Numbered from the stretch's first letter, positions 22,871 to 34,912 are shown. The stretch: DNA of 64,000 bases from Henckelia pumila (GCF_033568475.1 NC_133121.1:25589374-25653373); one strand, 5' to 3'. Translations and numbers: made by a program. The notes: a model not told the origin generated them from the letters alone.

Positions 22871-25867
22871 TCAAGAGGGAGGAGGAACAAGCATCTCCTC
22901 CACACCCAAATAATCGGCAGCGAATTCTTCGTCGTTCTTGCCTAACATATCCTTCAAGTTATATTCGATGTTCCTGCCTTTCAGAACCCAATATCTGGGC
23001 TTTATCCGCTTGTCCAACGAGTAGCTGAAGTATCTTGGATATTCGACCACTTCACTTAAAGGGAATCCCATGGTGTTCACTAGGAATTCTAGTTTGGGTT
23101 GCAAAACTTCTTCTACACTGTAACCAAGCAATGGTGAGAACCTGCTCACCATTGATCTTATATCCTTTCTCGACAGCCCAATCTTCTTCAGGTATCGCAT
23201 TCTGTCAACAAGAATTTTTTTCAAAAAAAATAAAAATTAAACCAAAAACATAAGATGTCACTGAAAAGTTAGAAGATAAATAATTGGATACTGTCATCTG
23301 GAGCACAAAAAATATGCAGCATCTTTACCTAGGAAGTAATGCTCGGTCAACATCACAAACAAATAGTTCCGGATATTTTCTAATAACCCTTGGAAGGTAA
23401 GTTTTGGAAATCCCGACACTGGAAAGGAATTCCAGCTTCTTCTTGAGAGTTTTGTCCACGCTTGCAGCAAAAATCTCAGGACAGCGACCAAGTGTACGAG
23501 CAATTGCATCCTCATCCAGCCCAACATCCTTGAAGAAGGATATCACCTGGTTGTCAAAGTAACCAAAATGCACCATTTTAATGTTGTCAAGAAGCTTCAA
23601 TCCACGGCAGTTCCTAGAAGAATTTAACAAACCTGAGTAATTTCCTGGGGCTTGCGAAGCAATAGCTGTGGGCTTGTAGCAATAATTTGACCTAACTTCT
23701 TATTACTTATTCCCATTTCACTGAACTGATGTACCGTCAACTTCAACTTGTTCACAGAACAACCCAAAATAAGGGGCCAATTTTTTACAGCATTTGACGA
23801 ACAAATCTTTGGAACCTGAAAAAGAATTGAAAAACTATATCTTGCTGATAAATGTTAAAAAGCAAGACTCTGCACTGAAGGAATGTAGGAACATTGCCAT
23901 TCAAATTTGCCTATTTATGACTGGCTCATCATTTACATAGCAACAACACCACAAGATCTCACAGCTATATAGGTGATAGACAGAAAGTATCTGCTAATGG
24001 TGGTTACCTTTTCCCCATCAAAGAAGTCTATGATTTTCTGAAAGTTCTCCAGGATACTAGTGGAAAGAATCCAGGGATACTTCACCAGCATTTTGCCAAG
24101 ATCATGATCCTTTGCACCAACCTACAAGGCAAGATGCCCCAAAATAAAATTTATTAGTTTCCAAGTAGAAAACAAAAATCTACCAACAATGCTCCATCAT
24201 AAACATACAAAAAGTGTAAGAAACTAACAGACCGGAAAGCGATCCTGTGTTTTAGTATTTTACACATTCTTACAAAAGACACAACAGTTGCCTCAAATAG
24301 AAATGTTTCAAATTGATTTTGCCACTGGTTTTATTCCTGAGGGCTAACCAGCAGAAGTTGTTAATCAATCTTAGCCCCTAGGTAACCAACCATCTGAAGC
24401 TCCTAGAATTGTTGACATTATGTAATCTTTAAGTAGTCCTTCATCCCCGATCCTCCCCTAGAACTCTAAAACCTATGAAGCATGGTGCCGAGTTCAAGCA
24501 CTCAGTTTTAGAAATATTACTAATGAGAAGTGTGGTTTTTAAGCTTATGAAGGTGAGGTCACCAGTCATCACATATTTCAACTATAAATTGGTATGATGC
24601 ATTCCACAGATAAAAAAAGACGTGCAGGTACCCAATCTTGAATGCATTAATAAAATGAAGGGATTATACCTTCTCATATGACTGGAGTCTTGGTTTAATG
24701 CCCTTGTTAATGTCATACGACAGTATGGACGGAAATAACAGAAAAATGTTTCTCATGTATCCTTTGGGGACTCCAATATCTTCCAAGAACTTCATAATAG
24801 ACTGTATGCGCGACTCTAGAGGTAGAAATAGAAGGCGTGGATATGATTCAATAAAATACGGGAAGCTGGTATCGGAACCCAAAAGATTCAAACCTCCACG
24901 CCTTGCTTGAATCTACAATAGGAGAAAAAACTGCATTCCCGTCATACATGGAGCTACGTATAGACTTTATAACTAAAGAAATCAAGAAAATAAAGGCGGT
25001 GTTAGCTAATACTGAATCGATGTTTTAACCTTCTCAAAGAATGCCAAAGTTTGTTGCAAATCCTCATCAGCGGAGATGGAGAGATGTGCCATCATGCGCA
25101 GAGCATTTTTCCCAGCAATCCCGAGATCATCACCGTCAGAAAATAACATTTTCTGAAGAAACTTAACCTAAAATTACAGAAACAATGCAACACGAGGAAG
25201 GAACATATCCACGGTCAAAAACAAGGGGTAACCTGTTCAGATAATGTTTGCATACATAGATGAACCAGAAACATGTGAATTAAATTACCTTGTGAATGAG
25301 CTGAGGAAGAGTATGCGAAGCGGAAAGATAGCGGGCTAAGTGGGTAGCGGAAGAGAGTGAAAGACCGAGGCTCTCCAAAAAGGGAAGAGCACCCTTGTCG
25401 CCTTTTCGCTCCGCCATTTGCCGAACTTTCTCCTTAAACTCCAAAACATTCGCAGAAACAATTTCTTGAGCGGAATCAGCGGCAGCCCATGAATTCCAGT
25501 CGTCAAGATCATCAATGGATTCGATCAAAGAGCTCAAATAAGCAGGACAGGTTGAAGAAATGACAGAGGCGTCATCTCTGGAAGCTCCGACATATTCCAA
25601 GTACTCTCTAATAGCTTCTCTCGCTTCTTCTAAACGATTTTCACCTTCTTCCACTCCTTGGAAAGAAATGGAAGAAGCTTGAACGGAAACTTTTTGATTG
25701 TTCAGGAAAGATATCACGGGAGCGGGAAAGGAAATGGATACGGAAAGAGAGGTTTTTGGGAGGTTTAGGAGATGTTTTGGTACTGGGAAAAGTTGAGGGA
25801 TTCTGAAAGAGGGAGTGTGCGGAGAAATATGCGCGGAGGAGTGGCACTGTAGGCTTAGACGCGCCAT
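22871..25867 (-). CDS. Mitochondrial transcription termination factor-like (mTERF) protein, complete
   Basis: Seven exons join in frame: 25289-25867 (ATG 25867), 25030-25167, 24670-24912, 24008-24121, 23633-23815, 23329-23546 and 22871-23201 (stop TGA), about 601 aa. The N-terminus is rich in Ser/Pro/hydroxylated residues without acids (MARLSLQCHSSAHISPHTPS), a likely plastid or mitochondrial targeting peptide. From about residue 200 on, helical mTERF repeats appear, with the leucine-rich pattern and Pro at the start of repeats: FLEDIGVPKGYMRNIFLLFP, SVGISKTYLPRVIRKYPELF, KKIGLSRKDIRSMVSRFSPL. The end, YSLDKRIKPRYWVLKGRNIE, is typical of plant mTERF proteins. These proteins bind organelle nucleic acids and affect transcription, splicing or termination. 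It may belong near mTERF2/EMB2219, but I cannot confirm the orthologue. The exon 6 start (23546) was chosen because an earlier AG does not keep the frame. Confidence 0.92.
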
Positions 25868-26025
25868 TGGAGTTGAAAGGGTGGAACTCGACCGCTTTCA
25901 GGGCTCAGTCGGGAACGACGACAATAGGGCTTCAAAGTATGGAACATTCAGGCAAATAGACCTCAAAAATTATTGTAAGAAAATAATGAAGATTTAGAGG
26001 AATAAACCTTTTAACAAATTCACCT

Positions 26026-26403
26026 ACGTTCACGATATTACTAATATATGTATAACTCATCCCATCACATCCCACGTTCTTCTCATTATATTATTTATCT
26101 ATATATTAACTATTTATTTTACATAAATCAAATGATTAATTATTTATCTCACATCAATTAAATCATTGAATTCAAATTACTATATTACCCCTAATAAATA
26201 ATATAATTTTTATTTTATTTATTGTTAAAAGAACAAAATATTCATTTAACATTTTTATATAAAATTTAATCAATCAAAAAAATAAACCATAATCTATCAA
26301 TCAAATCCAATACAATTTTAACTATCATTTCTTATTTATTTTTTATTACATTATACTACTTATCAATATATTATTTATATCATGCCTCAAACCAAACAGT
26401 GCC
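26026..26403 (+). repeat. AT-rich MITE family A, copy 4
   Basis: Same interior as 7190-7579. The right end ACCAAACAGTGCC is followed by TAA, consistent with a PIF/Harbinger 3-bp target site; the left end is degenerate. It lies in the 5' flank of the mTERF gene, about 160 bp upstream of its ATG. Confidence 0.65.
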
Positions 26404-26439
26404 TAAGAGTATAACCCTCTTATAACTTATTACTTATAT

Positions 26440-26529
26440 TTAGTCTATAAAATTACTTATCAACCCTTAAAGAGCTTCTTAATTTTAGTCTATAAAATTA
26501 CTTATCTACCCTTAAAGAGCTTCTTAATT
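26440..26529. repeat. 45-bp tandem duplication at the left edge of viral locus 1
   Basis: A 45-bp unit containing TCTATAAAATTACTTATC and CTTAAAGAGCTTCTTAATT is present twice, directly before the first viral bases. It may be a product of the integration event or simply pre-existing host DNA. Confidence 0.8.
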
Positions 26530-26537
26530 AAGAAGCT

Positions 26538-28521
26538 TAAAGAACATAAACCATATCATATACATGCTTATGTTGATACAGGAACAAATATGTGTTTAGC
26601 AAGTAAACATATACTTTCAATTCATTATTGGAAGAAATATGATAGATGATTAAAGGTTCGAATAGGAGATGGATCAATTATCATGCTTGATACAATAACA
26701 GAAAAATTAAAAATAAAAATTGAGAAAACAAAATTTGTAATACCAATTATATATCAAATAGAATCAGGAATGAATATTATAATAGGGAATAACTTTTTAA
26801 GACAATATCTCCCTTTTACACAATTTGAAGATCACATAACTTTAAACAAAGGATCATCAATGATCTACATTCCTAAGATACGAACAACATTTTGTGTAGA
26901 AAACGAAGGATTTACAAAGAATTTTCATAAACGAAATACAAACCCAATAGAATTAAAAATAGAAAATATTTTAGCAATTAATCCTGAAAAAGAAATAATG
27001 AAAAAATTTCATGATATTTGTTATGAAAATATTCAGGAGAAAATAAAGAAAAGAAAACAATTTATCGCTTCAATAAAACTTAAAGACCCTAACATCACAA
27101 TCCGTGAAACACCAAGAAGATGCAACATAGATGATGTAAAATATTCGAAAAAGAGGTTCAAGAATTACTCAAACTTAAGATAATCATTCCAAGCAAGAGT
27201 CCACACTCTTCACCAGCCTTTTATGTCAGTAAGAAAGATACTGACAAGAAAAAAATGGTAATTGATTATCGAAAAATGAATAATGCAACAATTATGGATG
27301 AATATTACATCCAAAACAAGAATGATTTACTATCTTATATAGGAGGAATGAAATATTTCTCCAATTTAGATTGTAAATCAGGATTCTGGAAAATTCAGCT
27401 AGAACCACAAACACAATTACTTACAACATTCAGTTGTCCAAATTGACAATATCAATGGATTGTATTACATTTTGGACTTAAACAAGCTCCAAGTATTTTC
27501 CAAAGATATATGGATGAATCTTTTAAACCATATGTAGATTTTTGTTGTGTTTATATAGATGACATATTAATTTATTCAAAAATATTAGATCAACATTATA
27601 AATACCCAATGACAGTATTATATATTTGTCATAAAGATGGAATTATACTTTCTGAAAAGAAAGCACAATTATTTAAAACAAAAATAAATTATCTAAGATT
27701 ACAAATAGAAGACGGAAAATATTGTTTACAACAGCATATAATTAAGAAAATTCACGATTTTCCTAGTGAAATCAAAGATAAAGATCAATTAAGAAGATTT
27801 TTAGGATTATTAACATATTCTAGAAATTATATTAAGAAACTTGCAGAGATCAGAAAACCTTTTCAGACAAAACTTAAACAGGACTATAAATGGAAATGGT
27901 CGAAAGAAGATACTAATTACATAGACACTATTAAAAAGAAAATAATTAGTAATCTTCATGAGTTATATTTTCCTTCAAATAAAGACATAATAATAAATGA
28001 AACGGACGCATCAGATGAATACTGGGGAGCATGTTTAAAAGATTATACAGGAAAAAAAAATTTAGAAGAGCTTACTAAAACAACTACCAGGAATAATGAA
28101 GAATTATGTAATTATACATCAGGAACCTTTCAAGGTGCACAACTAAATTATCACTCAAATGAAAAAAAATTGTTAGCTTTAATATTTACAATTACAACTT
28201 ATGAAATTTATCTTATCTAAATCATTTTTAGTAAGAACAGATAATATGAATTTAACATATTTCAAAGCAAGGAAAATATCAAGAAATGCAGGGAGAAATG
28301 CAGCAAGGTTAATTAGATGAAAATTGAAATTGAACCATTATCAGTTCGAGATCCATCATGTCAAAGGAACGGATAATTCATTACTCAACCCATTAACCAG
28401 AGAACTTCATCCAAATTATACTATCCGTACTAACGAAATAACAAAAGAGATCCTAAGTGATCCAGAAAATGACCACGAGTCATCCGAACATGCCTCAGAA
28501 AGCATGGGGAATATAAATTGA
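26538..28521 (+). pseudogene. Caulimovirid Pol (locus 1): aspartic protease, reverse transcriptase, RNase H
   Basis: The protease motif VDTGTNMCLAS is at about 26572-26604, with an in-frame stop at 26647-26649 soon after. A protease-RT linker follows at 26683-27183, then a frame break near 27150-27180. RT segments are MVIDYRKMNNATI (27255 on), a stop near 27444, and VYIDDILIYSK with the catalytic YIDD at 27552-27563. RNase H shows the INETDASDEYWGACL block near 28000 and ends near 28521 after another break at 28218. In life this polyprotein matures the virion proteins and copies pregenomic RNA into DNA. The GC content is low, like the other viral copies and unlike host exons. Confidence 0.93.
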
Positions 28522-28655
28522 TGAAATGCGATTTATATTCAGAAACATGAATTATTTTATGACTTCAAGTCATCCGAACATGCCTTAGAAAGCATGGAGA
28601 ATATAAATTGATGAAATGAGATTTATATTCATAAACATGAATTATTCTATGAGTA
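28481..28655. repeat. 90-bp tandem repeat after the Pol region (locus 1)
   Basis: A 90-bp unit beginning CATCCGAACATGCCT occurs at 28481-28570 and again, slightly diverged, at 28571-28655. The same duplication with the same period exists in locus 2 (about 42470-42600). It was therefore probably present in the virus before integration. Confidence 0.85.
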
Positions 28656-28772
28656 AAATAATCAATCTCATTTATGAAGATTGGTTCAATTCTTGCAAAA
28701 GAATCCATAAATGTAATGATACGCATAATAAACCTATCCGAATTACTCACGATAAAGAGTTAAATTTCTAAC

Positions 28773-28775
<3 letters not shown>

Positions 28776-28810
<35 letters not shown>
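28776..28810. repeat. (AT)n microsatellite within locus 1
   Basis: About 17 AT units lie directly before the transactivator-position ORF. Locus 2 has only a short TATATACATATATATA at the matching place. Confidence 0.9.
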
Positions 28811-28813
<3 letters not shown>

Positions 28814-28825
28814 TTATTGTGCAGG

Positions 28826-30031
28826 ATGGACAAATTAAATCAATTAGAGAAAATATTGATCGACATACAGGAAGAAATCCAAAATTTTCAACAAAAGAAA
28901 AGAATGTAATCGGGAAAATTCAGAGGATAAAAGAAAAGATGAAAACCTCGTCGTCGTCATCCTCACTAAGAATGTACACCAATTAAAATATCAACTCCAT
29001 TTGACAAAATAATGGAGATGAATGAGAAACAGTCAGTGGTCACAACCAACACTGACAACAAAGAAAAAGAAAAAGAAAAGAAAAGAAAAGAAAAAGAACC
29101 TGTGGACACATCCAGCACCGAGAAAAATAAAAATATAAGAAAGGACGTTTAAAAGCGCCCTTGAAAAAAGAGAAAGAAAGATAGTCAATTTGCGACCACA
29201 AAATCCAATTTTTGAAAAAACAAATTTTGCAGAAAAATTCAAGACTGAGTTCTTTGAAACATTAAACTATTTGATAATAGTCAAACCATCCGCAGGATTT
29301 TGGCTACAAACTTGTGACACACAAAACATATCCAGAGCAAGAACACTTCAAGGTGCTCCAGTGCATGAAGTCGCAAGATTTTTTTTCAAATGGATTATTA
29401 AGTGGATTGGAAGTCAGTCCAAACAATCAAGAAATAGAACTATTTCCATATCAACTGAAAAATAGTATTATTCATTTTAAGAAAGCAGTCTTCAAGGATG
29501 ATCCAGTATTAACATTAAATATTCATTCAACTCTTCCAGATTGGGATAGTGACAAATTCTACCAACCAATGGTATACATCCAGTGTTAGAGGATAAAGAG
29601 AAGTTCTTATTCGAAGGATCCAATAAAGAAAAACCAGTCATGGATATCTCAATAATTCCGGAGATAAGAATAAAAACACTGATCGATATGATCTCAAAAA
29701 CTGGAAAGATTGATGAAAATTCAAAGGTTAAAATAAATTTTGCATCTAGTAAAATTTTATTAACCACTGGACATAAGGAGATTATCCAAAAAAAAAAAAA
29801 GATCAAGCCATGTTAGCTCAATTTGAAGCTCCGATCTATGAAACAAGAGTTGACATGACCAGAGAAACTCAACAGATGCTATGCAAGAAATTAGGTACAA
29901 TGATTTTCACTCACAAATGTGGACATTGTCTAAATACAGAAGAAAAGACAGAAAAAGCAACTGTCAAAGAAGAGAAAACAATAAAGAAGTGGTCTGAAGC
30001 CACTAGTGATATAGACAGCGAATCAATGTAA
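28826..30031 (+). pseudogene. Caulimovirid ORF in the transactivator (ORF VI) position, locus 1
   Basis: It begins MDKLNQLEKILIDIQEEIQ, a coiled-coil-like N-terminus, then a Lys/Glu/Ser-rich linker (TDNKEKEKEKK). A more conserved core follows with GFWLQTCDTQNISRAR, APVHEVARFF, FKDDPVLTLNIHSTLPDWD and MDISIIPEIRIKTLIDMI, then a C-terminus with LCKKLGTMI and a CxxC-like KCGHC. Several stops and frame changes break it (for example near 28908, 29150, 29465 and 29590). By position between Pol and the promoter it matches the inclusion-body/translation transactivator gene of caulimoviruses. I did not recognise the sequence itself, so the function is inferred from position. It is partly collinear with the copy at 41064-42247. 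Confidence 0.65.
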
Positions 30032-30177
30032 GAAAATTACAAATAGTGGACCACACCACGTGTAAAGGCGTCCATTCAGACGATAAATGAACTGTCTTCA
30101 ATAATGTTGTATTTTTAATTATGTAGTGTCGGAGTGGTCCCTCCATGAATTCTTGTCTTTAAGCGTTTCTCCACGCC

Positions 30178-30187
30178 TATTTAAGGA
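30178..30187 (+). promoter_or_regulatory. TATA box of the viral pregenomic-RNA promoter, locus 1
   Basis: CTATTTAAGG lies about 150 bp after the end of the ORF VI-position gene and about 620 bp before the primer-binding site. This is the spacing expected for a caulimovirid pregenomic promoter followed by a long leader. The matching place in locus 2 (40903-40912) reads CTATAAAAGG. Confidence 0.65.
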
Positions 30188-30808
30188 GAAGTCTGTTTTG
30201 TAAAATGATAAGCGAAGTTTGAGCATCTCTCTCTCTTCTTAAGTTTCTTACAATCTGGTTCATACAAAACGTATGAAAACTATCAGAAAATAAGAAACAT
30301 AAAAATCAGAAACAAAATTAAGCCTTATGACAAATAACTAAACAAGCAGGGCGTAAGGAGGAAGAAGGCTGGAAGCCGATGATTGAAGATTCGTGGTTAG
30401 AGTAAACCTGAAGATCTGAAGGCAAGTACCATTTGATCAGGTAATCTTTAATGGAAAGCAAAGATTTGACCTCTGCTCAAAACTAAGAATCAATCAATCA
30501 AGGTAACCTTCCTAAACCTCCTACTGCCCTTAATTTAAAATTTATTTGAAACTTTATCATGCCTGGAATAACTCTCAAACAAGAAGTACTCATGTTAAAT
30601 AAAAAATTTTGAGATTTGAAAAATAAAATTAAAAATTAGAAAATACAGATCCAGAATACATTCAGATCTATAAAGAAATGGATACAATAAATAAACGATT
30701 ATTCATTTTATAAAGTTATATAATTGTTCAATTTGGTGAACATATTATACAAGAAATAGATAATGAAATTGATGATGAAAATAATAATTAAAGAAGTATT
30801 CCTCAACC
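30188..30808 (+). other. Viral leader region, locus 1, including a broken small ORF
   Basis: Long AT-rich leader between the TATA box and the primer-binding site. A small frame starts at 30559 (MPGITLKQEVLMLNKKF) and is broken by stops. Its intact counterpart of 81 codons is at 39672-39917. Long leaders with small upstream ORFs are typical of Caulimoviridae. Confidence 0.6.
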
Positions 30809-30822
30809 TGGTATCAGAGCCA
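30809..30822 (+). promoter_or_regulatory. tRNA-Met primer-binding site, locus 1
   Basis: TGGTATCAGAGCCA is complementary to the 3' end of plant initiator tRNA-Met, the primer used by Caulimoviridae for minus-strand synthesis. By convention it marks genome position 1. The same 14-mer is at 39571-39584 on the minus strand. Confidence 0.9.
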
Positions 30823-30857
30823 AAATCAACCTAAATTACTAAGAATTTCAAGAATAA

Positions 30858-31064
30858 ATGAATTCAACAACACTTTCGTTTAGAAATCATCTCCTAAATT
30901 ATAAAATACAAAAGATAATAATTCATACAAGATGGAATTTACAGAAAATATATAAAGCAGATATATTTAATTTATATTCTCAAAATATAAATTACAAAAT
31001 AGATTTTAATAATGAATTATCAATACATCTAAAATCATTAAAGTCAACAATTGATAATTTTTAA
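30858..31064 (+). pseudogene. Small viral ORF after the primer site (ORF VII position), locus 1
   Basis: 68 codons (MNSTTLSFRNHLLNYKIQ...), starting 36 bp after the primer site and ending TAA. It is collinear with 39333-39554 in locus 2 and therefore conserved. Function unknown. In caulimoviruses the gene in this place (ORF VII) is small and not essential. Confidence 0.6.
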
Positions 31065-31774
31065 TATTATCAACACTTAACAGATCAAATCGAAGCAATT
31101 GAAGATCTAGTAAGCGATTTAATGATAATAAGAAGCTCATATATTTGTTAGAACAAAATGACCGAGAAAATTGAAAAGACCCGATACTACTACTACTTTT
31201 TTTTTCCTTGCTTGCAAGATCCGTAACATAAAAACTTAAATAATATACTCTCATAACTCCTTGCATACGCAAAACTCATGCAAACGCAAAATATTTCAAA
31301 ACCAATAAACTTTGAAAGAGAAAATATTAAAACATGTGCGGAAATAACTTCTTTAAATCTCAAAAACCACTGAAAAAAACTGAGCATCGGTCAAGGGTGT
31401 ACTAGCTGCACTGGATACTCAGCCGCCTTCATTTCCAGTAGGGGCCTCATCATCATCGTCATACTCATAATCACCTGCACCATCTAAATCTAGTGAGCCT
31501 AGAGACTCAGCATGCTCTATCCAGTAATAACAAATATGAAACCACATGCAAGCACATATCGTATAAAATATCGTGAATATATCATATACGTGCATGATCT
31601 TAAAATAATGCATCATAAAAAAATGTCAACATCAGTCATACATACATCATAACTAATCATACATATCATAATTGAGCATGTCATAATCATTAAAAAAACT
31701 GAGTATGGTCATATCCATGAATGTTACTAATAACTGTGCCGACTGATCAGTCTAAAAGAACCAACGTACGTGGC

Positions 31775-31895
31775 GGTGAATAATCACCTCTATGCCGGTA
31801 GTAAACTACCTCTGTGCCAGTGGTAAAACCACCTTTATGCCGGTAGTAGAACTATCTCTGTACCGGTGATAAACCACCTCTGTGCCGCCACATCA
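31775..31895. repeat. Minisatellite inside the solo LTR
   Basis: About four imperfect copies of a roughly 30-bp unit with the core ACCACCTCTGTGCCGGTGG / TAAACCACCT lie in a row. Confidence 0.75.
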
Positions 31896-32050
31896 CTTCA
31901 ATTTCCATAAAAATATTTTTCATGCTCAATTCTTAATCATAAACACATCATAAAAATATTTCATGTATGCATGCACTTAAAATATGTCATTTTTTTTATT
32001 TCATGAAAATTTGCCCGTAAATATATATTTAATTATTTTTCATAAAATTC

Positions 32051-32053
32051 ATA

Positions 32054-32090
<37 letters not shown>
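32051..32090. repeat. (AT)n microsatellite in the solo LTR
   Basis: About 20 uninterrupted AT/TA units. Confidence 0.9.
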
Positions 32091-32094
<4 letters not shown>

Positions 32095-34912
32095 CATGCA
32101 AGAATTAAATATATATTTACGGACCATTTATTTCCATAGACTTGTTCGAGCTGCTGACCCCCTTAACTTAAGCCCATAAATTGCTAGAATGGCCCGTTAT
32201 CAATTTAGACTGACTTATAAACTTAAAAATTGATTCATCAACTTAAGCTAGCTCATTAATAACTTAATCTAGCCCATAAACTCTTAATCTGGCCCGAATC
32301 ATAACTTAGCTCAATTATGCATTAAAGCTAACCAAGCCCATGATCCAATAGTTAATCACTTAAACACTAATTAAATTACTCGAACCCGAAAAAAAAATAA
32401 CCCGACCAATAAGAACCCTAACTCAAACTCAAACTCAAACTCAAACCCAAACCCATGGATCAGCAGGCTTGAACGAGTACATGACAGAAATACATAATAA
32501 ATTAAGTCATATGCATGCTTTCATGAATTTGCTCTAAACCACATACCATGCACTCCAACATACCTTTAATGCATAAAACATTGTACATATGATTTAAATG
32601 GTGAGCAAGAATGGATAGAAACATGCCTTTGCATTTCTAACGTACGAAAACTTAACCGGTTTCGTAGATCGTGACTCGGGAATCTCATAACATTTCAATT
32701 CTGGAAAGCTCAAATCCCTAACTGCTGATTTATGCCTCTTAATATCATCAACTAGCTTTCGATCTGCGAAAAATCAAATAATGTCAAAAGTCAACCTTAG
32801 TCAACTCTGGTCAAACATTGACCAAAACAATTCGCAAACTTTATTGCGTTCTCAGCGCTTCACGGCTTTGAATCTCGACTCGAAACTTGGATATTTGGAT
32901 CTATCACGTCGAGATGATCAAAAATGGTTAACATATCGAAATCCGGTGGCTCGCCGGAGAAGCCGCGGCGACGGCGACGGCGACGGTGAAACTTTGTCCA
33001 AAAATTATGAAAATTTCCAGATTTGTAGAGCTCGACGAGACGATTCCAACCATCTAAGCCACGACCGGAACGGAGCTCCGACGCGACCGGGATCTTAAAA
33101 TTTCAGTCCGGTTCCTGCGACCCCAAAATGCTCCGATCTGTGTTATTTTTACACTAAAATACAATCCTAGGCTCGGTAATTGTTCTACAAACCTCATAAC
33201 ATCATTTAATAGCTCTAAAAGCAACAAAAACAAGCTCGAAATCGCAAAATCTCAGCGAAGAAGACGATGAATAGTACCTGCGCAAACCCGCCTATTCTTC
33301 GTCAATTTCTCGGCGATCCAACCGTCAGATTGTCCATTTCTTTATACTAATAGATTTGTCTTGATCTTGGCTAAAACTTGACCGTTCGGATCTTTGATCG
33401 GAGCACCGATGTTTGGCTGACAACGCGATCTTTGAGACCTGCTACAGTACTGGTCGAGAAAATCCCTTGAAAATGGGGAAAAATCCGAATCTGTGTTTTC
33501 TTTATGGTGTTTCAGTGTGTGTTTTGCTATTTAAAGAAACTCGATAATTTCCTGACCCGAACCAATTTATTTGATACTAAACTGGTAAAATTAGTCTCTA
33601 ATCTGATATTTTTCCGGTATACACCAAATATCTATTAATTCAAATTTCTGAAACTATTGACTTTAACCAGTCAGTTGGACTCATAATTTCTCAAATTAAT
33701 TATTGAGTCAAACATAGACTATGACCAGTCAACTTTGTCAAATACTATTCTAAATTAAATTATCTGGCATAAATAATTATTTTTATTTCAATATCTCAAT
33801 AATTATTTCAAAATGACAATATTCCAGATATCCAAAAATAGTCAAACTCATTGACTAATTGACACGTGTATTTTATGAATACACTCTATAACTCATTTGG
33901 CAGTAATAATTATTTTATCCACTCAATAATTATTTTAATTGTCAATTAATTCGATAATAAATTTTTTTCGGGGCGTTACAAAAATATTTATTAATTTCGC
34001 AAAATCTTCAGATCGAAGAAAATGAAGAAAATCAGGAATATAATTTGAATATTATATTCAATCAAAGTAAGTTTGCTGAAATACAGAAAAAATGATTTTC
34101 TAATTCAAAAACAAATTTAATAAATCAACCTGGAATATTAAGTAAGATTTCAAATCTTATTAATCCTAGAAAGAATTTAATTTATTATTCGATATGAACG
34201 AAGGAACGATCATGCAAAATAAACAAGGAACTAAGATCTAACACTTTAAAATTATTAACAACTCAAGATATTGATACCATCATTGCAAAAGCTAGTGAAA
34301 AAGAACGATCTGAACTGAAATATGTTCATATCGGAGGAATTGAAATAATAGTATCAGCTCACTACCAAGACAAAATAAATACACCAATTTAAATCACAGT
34401 TCGTGACAAAAGAATACGTAATTTTGAGGATTCCATCCTTGAAAAATTATAGAAAATTTATGTTACAAAAAGATGAAATTTTGTATTTATCCACAATACA
34501 ATATATCTCTTTTTGATAGGAACATAAATGATGTATTAACATTAGATTATCAATTTTATAGAAATAATCTTATGTTAACAGGAAATCATCCAATCAACAT
34601 AAATTATGTTGTTGGATTAGCAATGAGTAATAATTCTCAAACATTAATAATTTCAACAATGCCAATCATTTCTGTTGAAAGAATGTTTGAAAATATTACA
34701 AAAATTGAACACCCTCGAAAGACATTTATTGAAGAAATAAATCCCTATAAAAGACGGAGTTCAGATGACCTTCAAATAACCAAACATTCTTTACCAAAAA
34801 GATCATTATCATTTGCTAGAAATGATGAAGATATTCTTGAGAAGATTGGAACCATGGATCAAAATATTCTTAAAATTAAGCAAGTTATTGTTAATGAATC
34901 AACCTCATCGTA

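Larger units (their letters stand above)
31172..33981 (-). mobile_element. Solo LTR (or small LTR-type element), 2810 bp, inside the viral movement gene
   Basis: On the minus strand it starts TGTAACGCCCCG and ends GGGTCTTTTCA, i.e. TG...CA ends. The 5-mer AAAAT flanks it exactly (31167-31171 and 33982-33986). Sequence on both sides is continuous with the viral movement gene when compared with locus 2, which lacks the insertion. No gag or pol frame exists inside, and I see no second LTR. A solo LTR made by recombination is the simplest reading; its length is high for an LTR but known in Ty3 families. Confidence 0.82.

Noticed and set aside
22654..23028. 124-codon plus-strand frame opposite mTERF exon 7
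   Set aside because: Antisense shadow of the last coding exon and 3' UTR of the mTERF gene.
30809..30822. LTR retrotransposon primer site instead of a viral one
   Set aside because: No LTR precedes it; upstream are a viral leader and promoter, downstream viral ORFs, the same as in locus 2.
31775..31895. CRISPR-like repeat array
   Set aside because: Units are contiguous and degenerate without unique spacers, within a plant LTR.
32781..33098. 105-codon frame in the solo LTR
   Set aside because: It lies within LTR sequence, has no family pattern, and contains short GGCGAC repeats that keep it open by chance.
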